A DNA stretch of 64,000 bases from Demequina litoralis (lineage in GTDB: Bacteria > Actinomycetota > Actinomycetes > Actinomycetales > Demequinaceae), in the NCBI RefSeq assembly GCF_030418455.1, contig NZ_JAUHPW010000002.1, positions 124,001-188,000 of the forward strand. The letters are read 5' to 3'. The position numbers and the translations under genes are program-made. This document shows, one piece after another, positions 47,752-57,489 of the stretch; the stretch's first letter is position 1; every line of letters begins with the position of its first letter. Below the pieces are notes generated by a model. That model was not told the DNA's origin. It saw only the letters and a list, made by a program, of their open reading frames with translations, and made no database searches.

Positions 47752-48696
47752 TCAGGCCGGGGGCACCGCGCCCTCGTCCCGCGCCGCCTCGTGCCGCACA
47801 TCCGGCTCGATGAAGATGAGCCGCACCGCGGGCACGGCCTCCCGGATGAGCGCCTCGGCGGCGTCGGTGCGCGCGGCGATCACCTCGAGCGTCTCGTCGG
47901 CCCCGGCGCCCACCTTGACCGCGACGAGGATGTCCTCCGGGCCCAGGTGCGAGGTGCGCAGGTGGATCACGTCGGGGTACCCGCCCTCGGCGAGCGCCGC
48001 ACGGATCCTCGCGAGGTCCTCCTCGGTCGCCGACTCGCCCAGCAGCATCTCGCGGGTCTCGCGCGCGAGCACCGTCGCGATCGACACGAGCAGCACGCCG
48101 ATCATCGCGGTGCCGAACGCGTCCCAGCGCCCGTTGTCGGTGATCAGCGTCATCACCACGCCGAAGAACGCGAACACCAGGCCGATGAGCGCGCCGAAGT
48201 CCTCGAGGAGGATCACGGGCAGCTCGGGCGAGCGCGACCGCTGGATGAAGCGCCCCCACCCCACGTTGCCGCGGATCTTGTTCGACTCGATGATCGCGGT
48301 GCGGAAGGACATGCCCTCGAGCGCCATCGCGATCACGAGCACCACGACCGGCACCCACTGCCACGACTCGATCGCCTCGGGGTGCTGCCACTTGTGCCAC
48401 GCCTCGTACAGCGCGAACAGGCCGCCGACGCTGAACAGCACGACGGCGACGATGAAGGCGTAGAAGTACCGGTAGCGCGCGAAGCCGAACGGATGCTCGG
48501 GGGTCGCCTCCCGCCGCGCCTTGCGCGCGCCGAGCAGCAGGAGCAGCTGGTTGCCCGAGTCGGCGACCGAGTGGATGGCCTCCGCGAGCATGGACGATGC
48601 GCCGGTGAGGCCCCACGCCGCGAACTTGGTGACGCCGATGCCGAGGTTGGCGCTGAGCGCCGCGATGACCGCCCTGGTGCCGCCCTCGGTCGACAT
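47752..48696 (-). CDS. Cation diffusion facilitator family transporter
   Basis: A 314-residue CDF protein with about six membrane helices and a C-terminal cytosolic domain. The first metal site lies in [13 protein letters not shown] (HxxxD) and the partner residues in EDFGALIGL (ExxxA, variant of HxxxD). The C-terminal domain ([32 protein letters not shown]) is the usual dimer domain. It exports Zn2+, Fe2+ or Mn2+ by proton exchange; the replaced second histidine suggests a metal other than zinc. It starts immediately after the manB stop. Confidence 0.9.
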   Translation of the reverse strand: MSTEGGTRAVIAALSANLGIGVTKFAAWGLTGASSMLAEAIHSVADSGNQLLLLLGARKARREATPEHPFGFARYRYFYAFIVAVVLFSVGGLFALYEAWHKWQHPEAIESWQWVPVVVLVIAMALEGMSFRTAIIESNKIRGNVGWGRFIQRSRSPELPVILLEDFGALIGLVFAFFGVVMTLITDNGRWDAFGTAMIGVLLVSIATVLARETREMLLGESATEEDLARIRAALAEGGYPDVIHLRTSHLGPEDILVAVKVGAGADETLEVIAARTDAAEALIREAVPAVRLIFIEPDVRHEAARDEGAVPPA

Positions 48697-50130
48697 TCAG
48701 CCCTCCCGGATGACGGCGAGGACCTGGTCCCGCATGCGCTCCATCAGCTCGCCGCCGTCGGCCTCCGAGTTGAGCCGCAGCAGCGGCTCGGTGTTCGAGG
48801 GGCGCACGTTGAACCACCAGCGCTCGCCCTCGCCGGGGGCGGGCCAGTGCTCGACGGTGAGGCCGTCGAACTCGTCCGAGTAGACCTCGTCCGTGACGAA
48901 GGCGGCCTTGACCCGCGCGAGGGCGTCCGGCACCGAGCCGACGGTCGAGTTGATCTCGCCCGAGGCGGTGTACGGCTCGTGCGCCGCGATCATGCCGGAC
49001 AGCGGGCCGTCCTGCGAGCCCAGCGCGGCGAGCACGTGCATCGCCGCGAGCATCCCGGAGTCCGCGTAGAAGAAGTCGCGGAAGTAGAAGTGCGCGCTGT
49101 GCTCGCCCCCGAACACCGCGTTGAGGCGCGCCATCTCGGCCTTGATGAAGCTGTGCCCCACACGCGAGCGCACGGGGGTGGCGCCGGCGGCGGCGAGCTG
49201 CTCGCGCACGGCGCGCGAGGAGATGAGGTTGTGGATGACGGTCGGCTCGGCGGACGGGTCCGCCGCGAGCTCGCGGGCGGTCTCGCGCAGGCCCACGAGG
49301 CACGTGATCGCCGACGGCGTCACCACCTCGCCGCGCTCGTCGACGACGAAGCAGCGGTCGGCGTCGCCGTCGAAGGCGAGGCCGATGTCCGCGCCGTGCT
49401 CCCTGACCGCGGCCTGGAGGTCGCGCAGGTTCTCGGTCTCGAGCGGGTTCGCCTCGTGGTTGGGGAAGGTGCCGTCGAGCTCGAAGTACAGCGGGATGAT
49501 CTCGAGCGGCAGCTCCGGCAGGCCGGCCGCGGTGCCGAGCACCGCCGGGACGGTGTAGCCGGCCATCGCGTTCGCGGCGTCGACCACGACCTTGAGCGGA
49601 CGGATGCCGTCGAGCGGCACGAGCGAGCGCAGGAACGCGCCGTACTCGCCCACCATCTCGCGGGTGGTCTCGGTGCCGGGCGTCTCGGCGACGGCCGGGG
49701 CCTCGACCAGGTAGCGCGAGGCCAGCGACCGCACGTCCGCGAGGCCGGAGTTCTCGCCCACGGCGCGGGCGCGGCTGCGGCACAGCTTCATGCCGTTGTA
49801 CGCGGCGGGGTTGTGGCTCGCGGTGATCATCACGCCGGGGATGTCGAGCGCGCCGGACGCGTGGTACAGCCCGTCCGTCGAGCACAGGCCGATGCGCACC
49901 ACGTCGACGCCGCGCGAGGTCAGCCCCGCGGCGACGGCGTCCGCGAGCCAGGGACCGCTGTCGCGCATGTCGTGGCCGATCGCGACGGTGGTCTCGCCGT
50001 CGGGGAGCACGATCGCGTCGGCGAAGGCCGCCCCGATGGCGGTCGCCACCTCGGCGGTGAGCGTCTCGCCCACGATGCCGCGCACGTCGTAGGACTTGAT
50101 GAGCTGGGACAGGTCAGGTGCGGTCGTCAC
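48697..50130 (-). CDS. manB: Phosphomannomutase/phosphoglucomutase
   Basis: A 477-residue alpha-D-phosphohexomutase. The phosphoserine loop is TASHNP (Ser105), the Mg2+ loop is FDGDADR, and the C-terminal phosphate-binding loop is [12 protein letters not shown]. It converts mannose-6-phosphate to mannose-1-phosphate for GDP-mannose and envelope glycans. Position next to the DUF3499 gene matches manB of mycobacteria (Rv3257c, from memory). The downstream CDF gene directly abuts it, so they share a transcript. Confidence 0.93.
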   Translation of the reverse strand: MTTAPDLSQLIKSYDVRGIVGETLTAEVATAIGAAFADAIVLPDGETTVAIGHDMRDSGPWLADAVAAGLTSRGVDVVRIGLCSTDGLYHASGALDIPGVMITASHNPAAYNGMKLCRSRARAVGENSGLADVRSLASRYLVEAPAVAETPGTETTREMVGEYGAFLRSLVPLDGIRPLKVVVDAANAMAGYTVPAVLGTAAGLPELPLEIIPLYFELDGTFPNHEANPLETENLRDLQAAVREHGADIGLAFDGDADRCFVVDERGEVVTPSAITCLVGLRETARELAADPSAEPTVIHNLISSRAVREQLAAAGATPVRSRVGHSFIKAEMARLNAVFGGEHSAHFYFRDFFYADSGMLAAMHVLAALGSQDGPLSGMIAAHEPYTASGEINSTVGSVPDALARVKAAFVTDEVYSDEFDGLTVEHWPAPGEGERWWFNVRPSNTEPLLRLNSEADGGELMERMRDQVLAVIREG

Positions 50131-50187
50131 GCGGTCAGACTAGCGGCCCCGCGCACCTGCGTCCTTAGCGAAAGGTTGATTTGTCCT

Positions 50188-50547
50188 TTAGGCGTCGTTG
50201 GAGATCACGCGGAGGTGGCCGCGGCGCGGCTCCGAGGCGACGGGCGCGGGAGGCACGAAGGCCGGCGCGGTCCGGGGTCGACCGGCCTCGCGCACGGCGC
50301 GGGCGAGCGCCTCGAGGTCGTCGCTCGACGGCTCGGGCTCGGCGTACTCCGTCTGGATGTGCACGACGTCCCAGCCGCGGGGCGCCGTGAAGCGGTCCGC
50401 GTGGTGCGCGCACAGGTCGTAGCTGTGCGGCTCGGCCGATGCGGACAGCTGCCCGACCACCACGGTCGAGTCCGCGTACACATAGGTGAGCGTCGCCGCG
50501 GCGGGACGCGAGCACGACGAGCGCGAGCACTGACGGGTGGCGATCAC
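50188..50547 (-). CDS. DUF3499 family protein
   Basis: A 119-residue soluble protein. RQCSRSSCSRPA at the N-terminus and the later DLCAHHADRF give four Cys/His ligands that probably bind zinc, followed by the strand RGWDVVHI. It matches the actinobacterial DUF3499 family, which sits between manB and the metallopeptidase-like gene. GTG 50547 gives the family start VIATRQCS. There is no ribosome site, so it may be leaderless. The short AT-rich patch after the stop holds AAAGG/CCTTT arms that could form a weak terminator. Confidence 0.85.
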   Translation of the reverse strand: MIATRQCSRSSCSRPAAATLTYVYADSTVVVGQLSASAEPHSYDLCAHHADRFTAPRGWDVVHIQTEYAEPEPSSDDLEALARAVREAGRPRTAPAFVPPAPVASEPRRGHLRVISNDA

Positions 50548-50708
50548 GCAAGCGACGGTACCCCCGCGCGCCGGGCGCGCCGGGCTGCCACGCCGGGCCG
50601 CGGCCGGGGCGCCGCCGGGTCGCTCCGGCCCGCGCGCCGCCTCCTCCGGCCGCGCGGCCCGCGCGCCGGCGCCGCCGCCGGCGGCGCGGCGGGCGGTAGC
50701 CTCGCGGT

Positions 50709-51110
50709 ATGTCCCGGCGCGATCGTCACGGCCGCGGCCTCCGCAGGCCCCTCCTCCCCTTCGGCGCACCCGGCTACCGCACGCGCGCCGAGCATTTCGA
50801 CGACCTCGTCGCGGACGCGGTCGAGCGTCTCGAGCCGCGCTGGGGCGACGAGTGGGGCCGGATCGAGTTCGGCACCGAGGACGTGCCGCCCTCGGACCCG
50901 ACTCCGTGGGAGGAGGGCGTGCCGCTGGGCCGCCTGTTCCCCGCGGACCTGGGCCAGCCGACCCGGGTGGTCCTGTACCGCCGCCCGCTCGAGCAGCGGG
51001 CGGATCCCGCGGACCTGCCCGCGCTCGTGCGCGACGTCGTGACGGAGCACGTCGCGCACGTGGTGGGGCGGCCGCCGGAGGAGGTCGACCCGGAGTACGG
51101 CACGGGCTGA
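50709..51110 (+). CDS. Metallopeptidase family protein with degenerate zinc motif
   Basis: A 133-residue protein of the small zincin-like family common in actinobacteria beside DUF3499. The conserved parts are FDDLVADAVERLEPRW, VVLYRRPLE and the C-terminal helix RDVVTEHVAHVVG followed by EEVDPEYG. The HExxH zinc motif is not intact: it reads TEHVAH, and the expected first His is missing. It may be a non-catalytic member. ATG 50709 starts MSRRDRHGRG, a basic leader. It is divergent from DUF3499 and convergent with DUF5719. Confidence 0.8.
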   Translation: MSRRDRHGRGLRRPLLPFGAPGYRTRAEHFDDLVADAVERLEPRWGDEWGRIEFGTEDVPPSDPTPWEEGVPLGRLFPADLGQPTRVVLYRRPLEQRADPADLPALVRDVVTEHVAHVVGRPPEEVDPEYGTG

Positions 51111-51123
51111 GCCCGGCCTGCGC

Positions 51124-52443
51124 TCAGGAGCCCGGGCCGAGGTAGGGGCGCAGGCCCACCGTCACGGGGACCGGCTCGATATCGGTGCGGCGCGGCGTGA
51201 GCGCGGCGACGAAGCCTGGCTCGTCCTCGAGCGCGAGGCTCCACGTGAACCGGGGGCTGCCCGTGAGCACGGTGCCCGCGGGCACCTCGAGCGCGAGCGT
51301 CGCGGTCGACCGGGCGGTCATCTGCTGCGAGACCACCACCTCGCCGTCGGCGTCCGTGAGCGTGAACTCGCCCGCGACCGCGGCGTGGACGGTCACCGCC
51401 GTGACGTGATCCGTCACGATCGCGCTGCGCGGCATGCGGTCGGAGACGTCCTGCGCGGGCAGCCACGCGAGGTCCCGCTCGACCGCGTCCGCGGGGCCGT
51501 CCACCACGGGACGCGGGACGCTGAGCATCGCCGCCGCGACCACCGGGGCGTCCGCGCGGACCTCGACCGCCCCCGAGGCGATGGCGGGGACCTCGACCTC
51601 GGTCACCACGCCCGGCTCGAGCACGAGCCCCGAGACGCCGCCCCACTCGACGAGCCCCTCGTCGCCCGCGAGCATGAGGTCCGCGGTGGCCCCGTCGGGC
51701 GACATCAGCCGCACGGTCGTGGTCGCATCGTCCTCCGTGCCGACGCCGGGGATCACGAGCCGCGTCGACGGCGCGGCGCCGCGCCCCACCCAGTCGGTGC
51801 CCGCGGGCTGGAACCCGTCGAGCCGCGAATCCTGGAGGTGCGCGACCACGCCGGCGCCGGTCGCGACGACGCGGACCGCGAGCGCGGGCACCTCCGCCGC
51901 CACGGACTCGAGCAGCAGGTCCTGCTGGCCGCCGGGCGCGATCGAGACCACCGCGTGCTCCTCGAGCGCGCCGAGCCCGCCGTAGAGCGTGACGGTCGCC
52001 TCGGTCGACGCGTCCGAGGGGTTGGTGAGGACCAGCCGCGCGCTCGAGCCGAGCGCGGTCGAGCCGCCCACGAGCCACTGGTCGCGCACGGGAGCCACGC
52101 ACGTGGCGGCCGACAGCCCCGCGACGTCGCCGCCGCCGATGCGCTCGACCGAGCCGGCGACCTCGCCCGTGGCGAGGAAGCCGGCCCCCGTGGGCGTGGC
52201 ACCGTCACCGAGCGCCTGGTAGGTGCGGTCGTCGCTGCCCGATCCGAGGTCGGGGTCGCCCGAGTCGATGTCGCCCACCGGGATCTCGACCGGCCCCGGG
52301 CACGCGAGCGGCTGCTCCGCCGGGGTCACGTCGCCCTCGTACGGCGCGGCCGCGACCGGCGCCTCGGCCACGATGCGGCCCGCCGCGACCACCGCGAGCA
52401 CCGCGACGGTCGCCGCGCCGAGCACCACCAGCCGCCGGATCAT
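51124..52443 (-). CDS. DUF5719 family secreted protein
   Basis: A 439-residue envelope protein with an N-terminal membrane anchor or signal (VVLGAATVAVLAVVAAGRIVA, about 5-26). A large extracytoplasmic region of repeated beta-sandwich-like stretches follows (RLVLTNPSDASTEATVTLYG, PGGQQDLLLESVA). It matches DUF5719, found directly downstream of the giant glycosyltransferase in many actinobacteria. ATG 52443 overlaps the glycosyltransferase stop, so they are coupled and may act in one glycan-assembly complex. Confidence 0.85.
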   Translation of the reverse strand: MIRRLVVLGAATVAVLAVVAAGRIVAEAPVAAAPYEGDVTPAEQPLACPGPVEIPVGDIDSGDPDLGSGSDDRTYQALGDGATPTGAGFLATGEVAGSVERIGGGDVAGLSAATCVAPVRDQWLVGGSTALGSSARLVLTNPSDASTEATVTLYGGLGALEEHAVVSIAPGGQQDLLLESVAAEVPALAVRVVATGAGVVAHLQDSRLDGFQPAGTDWVGRGAAPSTRLVIPGVGTEDDATTTVRLMSPDGATADLMLAGDEGLVEWGGVSGLVLEPGVVTEVEVPAIASGAVEVRADAPVVAAAMLSVPRPVVDGPADAVERDLAWLPAQDVSDRMPRSAIVTDHVTAVTVHAAVAGEFTLTDADGEVVVSQQMTARSTATLALEVPAGTVLTGSPRFTWSLALEDEPGFVAALTPRRTDIEPVPVTVGLRPYLGPGS

Positions 52444-55400
52444 GAGCGCACCGCCCGGTAGCGGCGGTCGTGGAGGGGCACCATGCCGATCATCGCCCAC
52501 GCGACGAGCACCACGGACGCCCACCACCACCACCGGTACGTCTCGTCCTCGTAGCGGTACTCGACGGCGTCCGCGCCCGCGGGGACGGCGAAGGCCGCCC
52601 GGCCCAGCGCATCGTCCACGGGGGCGAGGGCCGCGCCGTCCGCCAGGGCGGTCCATCCCTCGTCGGCGGCGGCGGCGATGACGAGCGTGCCGCCGCCCGC
52701 GCCGCCGACCGCGCCGGACCACGAGTCGGAGTCGAGCACCGTCACCGCGCCCTCGTCGTCCTCGACCCACGCGCGCGACACCGCGGCGTCGGAGCCGGGG
52801 CGCGCGACCCGGTAGCTGGTGCCGACGTCGCTCGCGCCGATGAGGCGGAGGTCCGCGAGCTGGCTGAGGGAGCTGGCGATCATGTCCGAGCCGGGCGTCG
52901 CGACGATGACGCCGATGCCCCAGGCCGCGAGGGTCTCGTCCGCACCCGACGCGGCCCCCGCGAGCGTCGCGACGGCCTCGGCGAGGGTCGCGGGCATGGC
53001 GGGCGTCGCGCCGGGGCGCGCGAGCGGCGAGCCGTCGGCGGAGATCTGCGCACGACCCGTGAGCACCGTGGTGCCGTCGCCGTCGAGCACCGTGTAGTCG
53101 ACGCCCGCGTCGGTGTCGGCGAGCACGAGCACGCGCTGGTGGGTCGCGAGCCGCTGCTCGAGCGTCGCCACGAGCGGGAGCGCCTCGGTCGACGCGGGGT
53201 GGACGTCGCCGCGCTCGGCGCGCCCGGGCCACGCCTCGACCACGACGGACGCGACGAGCACACCCGCCATGAGCGTGACGGCGATCGATGCGAGCAGCCG
53301 GATCGCGGCACGCCCCCGGCCCTCGCCCGCGAGCCACAGGCGGGACGATGCGGCGGCCGCGGCGCCGATGAGGCCCGCGGCGACGAGGGTCGAGCCGGGT
53401 CCGGCGAAGCCGTTCGCGGCGGCCTCGCCCGCGCCGTCGGCGTGGACCACGAGCGTCGCCTGCGCGGCGGCCGCGGTGCCGACGCCCACGGCCGCGACGA
53501 GCAGCCCCGCGGCGACGGCCCAGGGCGCCCGCCCGGAGGCGACCGCAAGGACCGCCGCACCGACGACTCCGAGGCCGATCGCGCCCACGACGAGCGTGCC
53601 GGGCAGGTCGGGCAGGCCGGGCGCACCGCGCGAGTGGTCCGTGAGGCCCAGCACGAGCCGCCAGGGCTCCACGACCCCGGAGGCGAGGGCGGGGCCGTTC
53701 TCGCGCGCGAGGATCGCCCACCCGTCGCGCGTGAGCGGGCCCGCCGCCCAGGCGGCGACGAGCCCGGGTCCCGAGACGACGAGCGCGGGGATCGCGGCGG
53801 TCCACACGCGCCAGCGGGCGCGGCCGGCGAACGCCCCCGCGACGAGCACGACCGCGACGAGCGGCAGCAGCAGGACCGGTGCGGCGGCGACGATGACGGC
53901 GAGGGAGAAGGCGGCGCCCATCGCGGCGCTGGGCGACGGGAGCCGGCGAGCCGGGAACTCCTCGCCGCCGCCGACGGCCTCGCCACGGTGCCAGCCCGCG
54001 GCGCGCGCCAGGCCCATCGCGAACCACGGCAGCATGATGTGGGCGATGACCGGGCCGACCCGGCCGTCGGAGATCGCCTGGAGGTGCAGCGGCCACAGCC
54101 CGTAGGCGAGGGCGCCGAGGCCGCGCGCCCACACCGACCGGGTGGCGGCGCCGAGCGCGAACCACGCGGAGACCGCCGCGAGCGCGACACCCAGGCCTAG
54201 CAGCAGTCCCACCCAGACGCGCAGCCCGCCTGGCAGGGCGGCGGCGGGCAGCAGCAGGGCGCTGAACGCGCCGTCGAGCGCGGGCAGCCCGAAGCCGGTC
54301 GAGCTCCAGCCGGACCAGGTGCGCTCCCAGATCTCGTCGAGCGGGACGTCGGTGACGCCGAGCGCGGTGCCGGTGAGCATGCGTCCCGATGCGAGCGCGG
54401 TGAGCCAGGTCCCGTGCAGCGCGATCGACGCCGCGAGCGCGAGCACGGTCACGAGGGCCGCCGCGCCGCGCCGCCGGATCGCGGCATCGGCCAGCTCGCC
54501 GCGGACCACGTCGGTGGGCGCGGCCTGCGCGCGCCAGCGGTCGTACGCCCGCAGCTCGCGCGACCGGATGGTGGACAGCACGGCACGCGTGCCGACGAGG
54601 AAGGGCGCGACGGCGGAGGCGGGGCGCGTCGAGCCGCGCCGGATGCGGGCCCTCATGCCCGGGACGCGCGGGACGCGCGCGAGCAGCCGCCACGGCACCG
54701 CGAGGTCGGCGCCGACCATGCGCGACTCGTTCTGCGCGATCCTCAGGACCGCGCGGGTCGCGGCGGACAGGAACGACCACGCGATGAGCAGCGGGACGGC
54801 GAGCACCGGCGCCCACGCGAGCGCGTGCACCCACTCGCCGGTGCGCCGCAGCCCGTACGTGGAGCTCCTGCCCCGGGACGAGCCGGCGCGCACGCCGGTG
54901 AGGCCGTCCTGGGCGTGCCGCACCTTGGCGACCGGGACGATGACGACGTCGTGGCCCGCGCGCCACGCCCGTCGGCAGAAGTGGAGGCTGTCGCCGTAGC
55001 CGCGGTACGCGGGCTCGAGGCCGCCCAGCTCCTCCCACACCTCGCGGCGGACGAGCGCGCCGGCGAGCGAGGCTGCCAGGACGTCCTCGCGCTCGTCGTA
55101 CTGGCCCTGGTTGATGTCGTCCTCGTCGACGAGGTCGATGCGTCGCGCGCCCACGCGGGTGGTGGTGACGCCGAGGCTCACGAGCCGGGACACGTCGTCC
55201 CACCGCACGTGGGCGGGCGCGATCACCGCGGCGGCGGTGCGCTTCTTGGCGGTGGCGACCAGCTGCGCGAGCGCGGTCGGCAGCGGCGCCGTGTCGTCGT
55301 GGAGGAGCCACAGCAGCTCCGCGGGATGCGCGGGATGCGCGGCGAGGACCGCGTCGACGCCCTGCGTGTACGTGCGGGCGGCGTCATGCCACTCGACCGC

Positions 55401-55565
55401 GAGCCCGTCGGGCGTGTCGGGGCGCTCCGCGCCCGCGGGAAGCACCACGTGGAGGAGGTCCGGGCGGAGGGTCTGCTCGGCGACGGCCGCGAGCACGTCC
55501 GGAAGGCGCGTCGAGCGGCCGTCCGAGACGACGATCGCGCGCACCAGGAGGCGCGCAGGGCTCAT
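52440..55565 (-). CDS. Large membrane glycosyltransferase (GT2 domain plus membrane half)
   Basis: A 1041-residue protein. The N-terminal cytosolic GT2-like domain (about 5-260) has AIVVSDGRSTRLPDVLAAVAEQT, the metal-binding LLWLLHDDTAPLP and GGLEPAYRGYGDSLHFCRRAW. The rest (about 255-1020) is mainly membrane helices with an extracytoplasmic portion, ending WASVVLVAWAMIGMVPLHDRRYR. The layout resembles actinobacterial enzymes next to whiB2 that build envelope polysaccharide. It follows whiB2 by 24 bases on the same strand and overlaps DUF5719 downstream. Confidence 0.88.
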   Translation of the reverse strand: MSPARLLVRAIVVSDGRSTRLPDVLAAVAEQTLRPDLLHVVLPAGAERPDTPDGLAVEWHDAARTYTQGVDAVLAAHPAHPAELLWLLHDDTAPLPTALAQLVATAKKRTAAAVIAPAHVRWDDVSRLVSLGVTTTRVGARRIDLVDEDDINQGQYDEREDVLAASLAGALVRREVWEELGGLEPAYRGYGDSLHFCRRAWRAGHDVVIVPVAKVRHAQDGLTGVRAGSSRGRSSTYGLRRTGEWVHALAWAPVLAVPLLIAWSFLSAATRAVLRIAQNESRMVGADLAVPWRLLARVPRVPGMRARIRRGSTRPASAVAPFLVGTRAVLSTIRSRELRAYDRWRAQAAPTDVVRGELADAAIRRRGAAALVTVLALAASIALHGTWLTALASGRMLTGTALGVTDVPLDEIWERTWSGWSSTGFGLPALDGAFSALLLPAAALPGGLRVWVGLLLGLGVALAAVSAWFALGAATRSVWARGLGALAYGLWPLHLQAISDGRVGPVIAHIMLPWFAMGLARAAGWHRGEAVGGGEEFPARRLPSPSAAMGAAFSLAVIVAAAPVLLLPLVAVVLVAGAFAGRARWRVWTAAIPALVVSGPGLVAAWAAGPLTRDGWAILARENGPALASGVVEPWRLVLGLTDHSRGAPGLPDLPGTLVVGAIGLGVVGAAVLAVASGRAPWAVAAGLLVAAVGVGTAAAAQATLVVHADGAGEAAANGFAGPGSTLVAAGLIGAAAAASSRLWLAGEGRGRAAIRLLASIAVTLMAGVLVASVVVEAWPGRAERGDVHPASTEALPLVATLEQRLATHQRVLVLADTDAGVDYTVLDGDGTTVLTGRAQISADGSPLARPGATPAMPATLAEAVATLAGAASGADETLAAWGIGVIVATPGSDMIASSLSQLADLRLIGASDVGTSYRVARPGSDAAVSRAWVEDDEGAVTVLDSDSWSGAVGGAGGGTLVIAAAADEGWTALADGAALAPVDDALGRAAFAVPAGADAVEYRYEDETYRWWWWASVVLVAWAMIGMVPLHDRRYRAVRS

Positions 55566-55589
55566 CGTGCTCCCACGCAGATCGTCCGG

Positions 55590-55910
55590 CTAGACCGCGC
55601 GACGCTTGAGCTTGCGACGCTCCCGCTCCGAGAGCCCACCCCAGATGCCGAAACGCTCGTCGTTGGCCAGCGCGTAGTCGAGGCACTCGGAGCGTACGTC
55701 GCACGACGCGCACACCTTCTTCGCCTCACGCGTGGAGCCGCCCTTCTCGGGGAAGAACGCCTCGGGATCCGTCTGGGCGCACAGTGCGCGCTCCTGCCAC
55801 GACAGCGGCCCGTCATCCTCGGTCCCGCCGAAGATGTCCACCACCGACGCCAGCGTCGATGCGGGCCTACCCGCGTCCGAGGGAACTGAGCCGTCGTAGA
55901 TATTCCACAC
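55590..55910 (-). CDS. whiB2: WhiB-family transcription factor (WhiB2/WhmD type)
   Basis: A 106-residue iron-sulfur protein. The four cluster cysteines are Cys44, Cys67, Cys70 and Cys76 (RALCAQTDPEAFFPEKGG, CASC, C). The GIWGG turn at 88-92 and the basic tail RERRKLKRR follow. The sequence is of the WhiB2/WhmD class, needed for septation and cell division. GTG 55910 is chosen because GGAGGTG sits six bases upstream and the sigma-A promoter at 55961-55990 would start transcription after the alternative ATG 55958. It is probably co-transcribed with the glycosyltransferase. Confidence 0.93.
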   Translation of the reverse strand: MWNIYDGSVPSDAGRPASTLASVVDIFGGTEDDGPLSWQERALCAQTDPEAFFPEKGGSTREAKKVCASCDVRSECLDYALANDERFGIWGGLSERERRKLKRRAV

Positions 55911-55960
55911 GGGCCCCACCTCCGTTCGCGACGGGGATCCATCGCGCCCCCGTCCCATGA

Positions 55961-55990
55961 ATTACAGCCGTGTAATCACCCCTGAGTCAA
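55961..55990 (-). promoter_or_regulatory. whiB2 promoter with palindrome over the -10
   Basis: On the minus strand TTGACT and TGTAAT are separated by 18 bases. The -10 is one arm of ATTACA-GCCG-TGTAAT (55961-55976), so a dimeric regulator bound there would contact the -10 directly. Confidence 0.7.
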
Positions 55991-56151
55991 GTCGAATGGT
56001 CCATTTCGCACGAAGCAATTTCCGAGGAGCCTCGACGGCGATGCCGCTGGTCGGCGCGCACGCGCCCGGGCGTGTCGCCGCCGCGCGCACGACCGCACCG
56101 TCGCATCGGCGCCCGCCGCGCCCGTGCATCGTCGCCGCCGGGCCTCCTGCC

Positions 56152-56157
56152 TACAAT
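56152..56157 (+). promoter_or_regulatory. -10 element of the first LCP gene
   Basis: TACAAT, 27 bases before ATG 56184, with GGGAG between. No convincing -35 is seen. Confidence 0.55.
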
Positions 56158-56183
56158 GCCGCCAACCAGGAGCAGGGAGCCCG

Positions 56184-57398
56184 ATGGTCGACTCGGAGGC
56201 GGTGCAGCCGCGCCACGCGCATGCCCGCCGGTGGCCTCGGGCGGCCCTCGCCGCCGCGAGCGCGGCCGCCGCGGTCCTCGGCTTCGTCCTCGTGTACGCG
56301 GGCACCGTCGTCGGCCAGGTCGATGCGACGCTCGGGTCCAACGCGCGCGACGTCGACGACCTCGTGGGGGACCGTCCCGAGCGCCCCACCGACCAGGACG
56401 AGGGCGAGGCCCTCAACATCCTCCTCATGGGCTCGGACGTGCGCACGGGCTCCAACGGCACGGTGGGCGGGGGCGCGGACATCGGCGGCATGCGCAACGA
56501 CACGACGATGCTCGTGCACCTGTCGGCCGACCGCAGCCGCGTCGAGGTGGTGTCGATCCCCCGCGACGCGCAGGTCGAGATCCCCGAGTGCAGCTACGAG
56601 GACGGCACCACGGTCGCGGGCGGGTACGGCGACTTCAACATCGCCTTCGCGAACGGCGGCGCGCACGGCGACGCCGGCGAGGCCGCCGCGTGCACCATCA
56701 AGACCGTCGAGCAGATGTCGGGCGTGCGCATCGACCACTACGCCGTGGTCGACTTCCAGGGCTTCATCGACATGGTCGACGCGCTCGGCGGCGTGCCGAT
56801 GTGCATCCCGCAGCGCATCGTGTCCGACAAGGCCCACCTCGAGCTCGACGCCGGGCCGCAGGTGCTGGACGGCGAGACCGCGCTCGCGTACGCCCGGCTG
56901 CGCACCGCGGAGGAGGGCGACGTGTCCGGCTCGGACCTCCAGCGGATCACCCGCCAGCAGCAGCTCCTCGAGCAGGTCGCGGCGACCGTGTTCTCGAAGA
57001 ACCTCCTCACCGACACCGACGAGCTCACGCGCTTCCTGCGGGCCGCGGCGGAGTCGCTCACCATGGATCCCGAGCTCGCAGACACGACGTATCTCGTGGG
57101 CCTCGCCTTCAGTGTGCGCAATCTCACGACGGACGACATCCAGTTCGTGACGGTGCCGTGGGCGTACACGGAGGACCTCCTCAACGTCGAGATCCAGCCC
57201 GAGGCCGAGGACATGTGGGACGATATCCGGAACGACCGAGCGATCTCCGTGACCACGACGGGTGACGCGAGCTCCGCCTGGGATGACGGCAAGAAGAAGG
57301 ACACGGACTCGTCCTCCCCTGTTCCCTCGTCCTCGGCGAAGTCCAGCGACTCCACCTCCGACACCACGACCGAGGACCTCCTGCAGGAATGCAGGTGA
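56184..57398 (+). CDS. LytR-CpsA-Psr (LCP) family glycopolymer ligase, first copy
   Basis: A 404-residue envelope protein: short basic tail, membrane helix about 18-40, then an extracytoplasmic LCP domain (ILLMGSDVRTGSNG, GGMRNDTTMLVHLSADR with the conserved Arg and Asp, SIPRDAQVEIP, YARLRTAEEGD). It has a Ser/Thr/Asp-rich tail and a terminal Cys. LCP enzymes attach polyprenyl-linked glycopolymers to peptidoglycan. ATG 56184 is preferred over 56124 because of the upstream GGGAG and the -10 position. The second LCP gene follows at 91 bases. Confidence 0.92.
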   Translation: MVDSEAVQPRHAHARRWPRAALAAASAAAAVLGFVLVYAGTVVGQVDATLGSNARDVDDLVGDRPERPTDQDEGEALNILLMGSDVRTGSNGTVGGGADIGGMRNDTTMLVHLSADRSRVEVVSIPRDAQVEIPECSYEDGTTVAGGYGDFNIAFANGGAHGDAGEAAACTIKTVEQMSGVRIDHYAVVDFQGFIDMVDALGGVPMCIPQRIVSDKAHLELDAGPQVLDGETALAYARLRTAEEGDVSGSDLQRITRQQQLLEQVAATVFSKNLLTDTDELTRFLRAAAESLTMDPELADTTYLVGLAFSVRNLTTDDIQFVTVPWAYTEDLLNVEIQPEAEDMWDDIRNDRAISVTTTGDASSAWDDGKKKDTDSSSPVPSSSAKSSDSTSDTTTEDLLQECR

Positions 57399-57489
57399 CC
57401 AGCGGTGCCGGAACCCGTGGCTCGGGGCGCGCGTTGAGTCGCCACCGGACCCGTCCACGCGTGCGCGCACGCCGAGCCCAGGAGCATGA

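Noticed and set aside
55911..55958. Longer whiB2 starting at ATG 55958
   Set aside because: The likely -10 element begins only three bases before it, and a good ribosome site sits before GTG 55910 instead.
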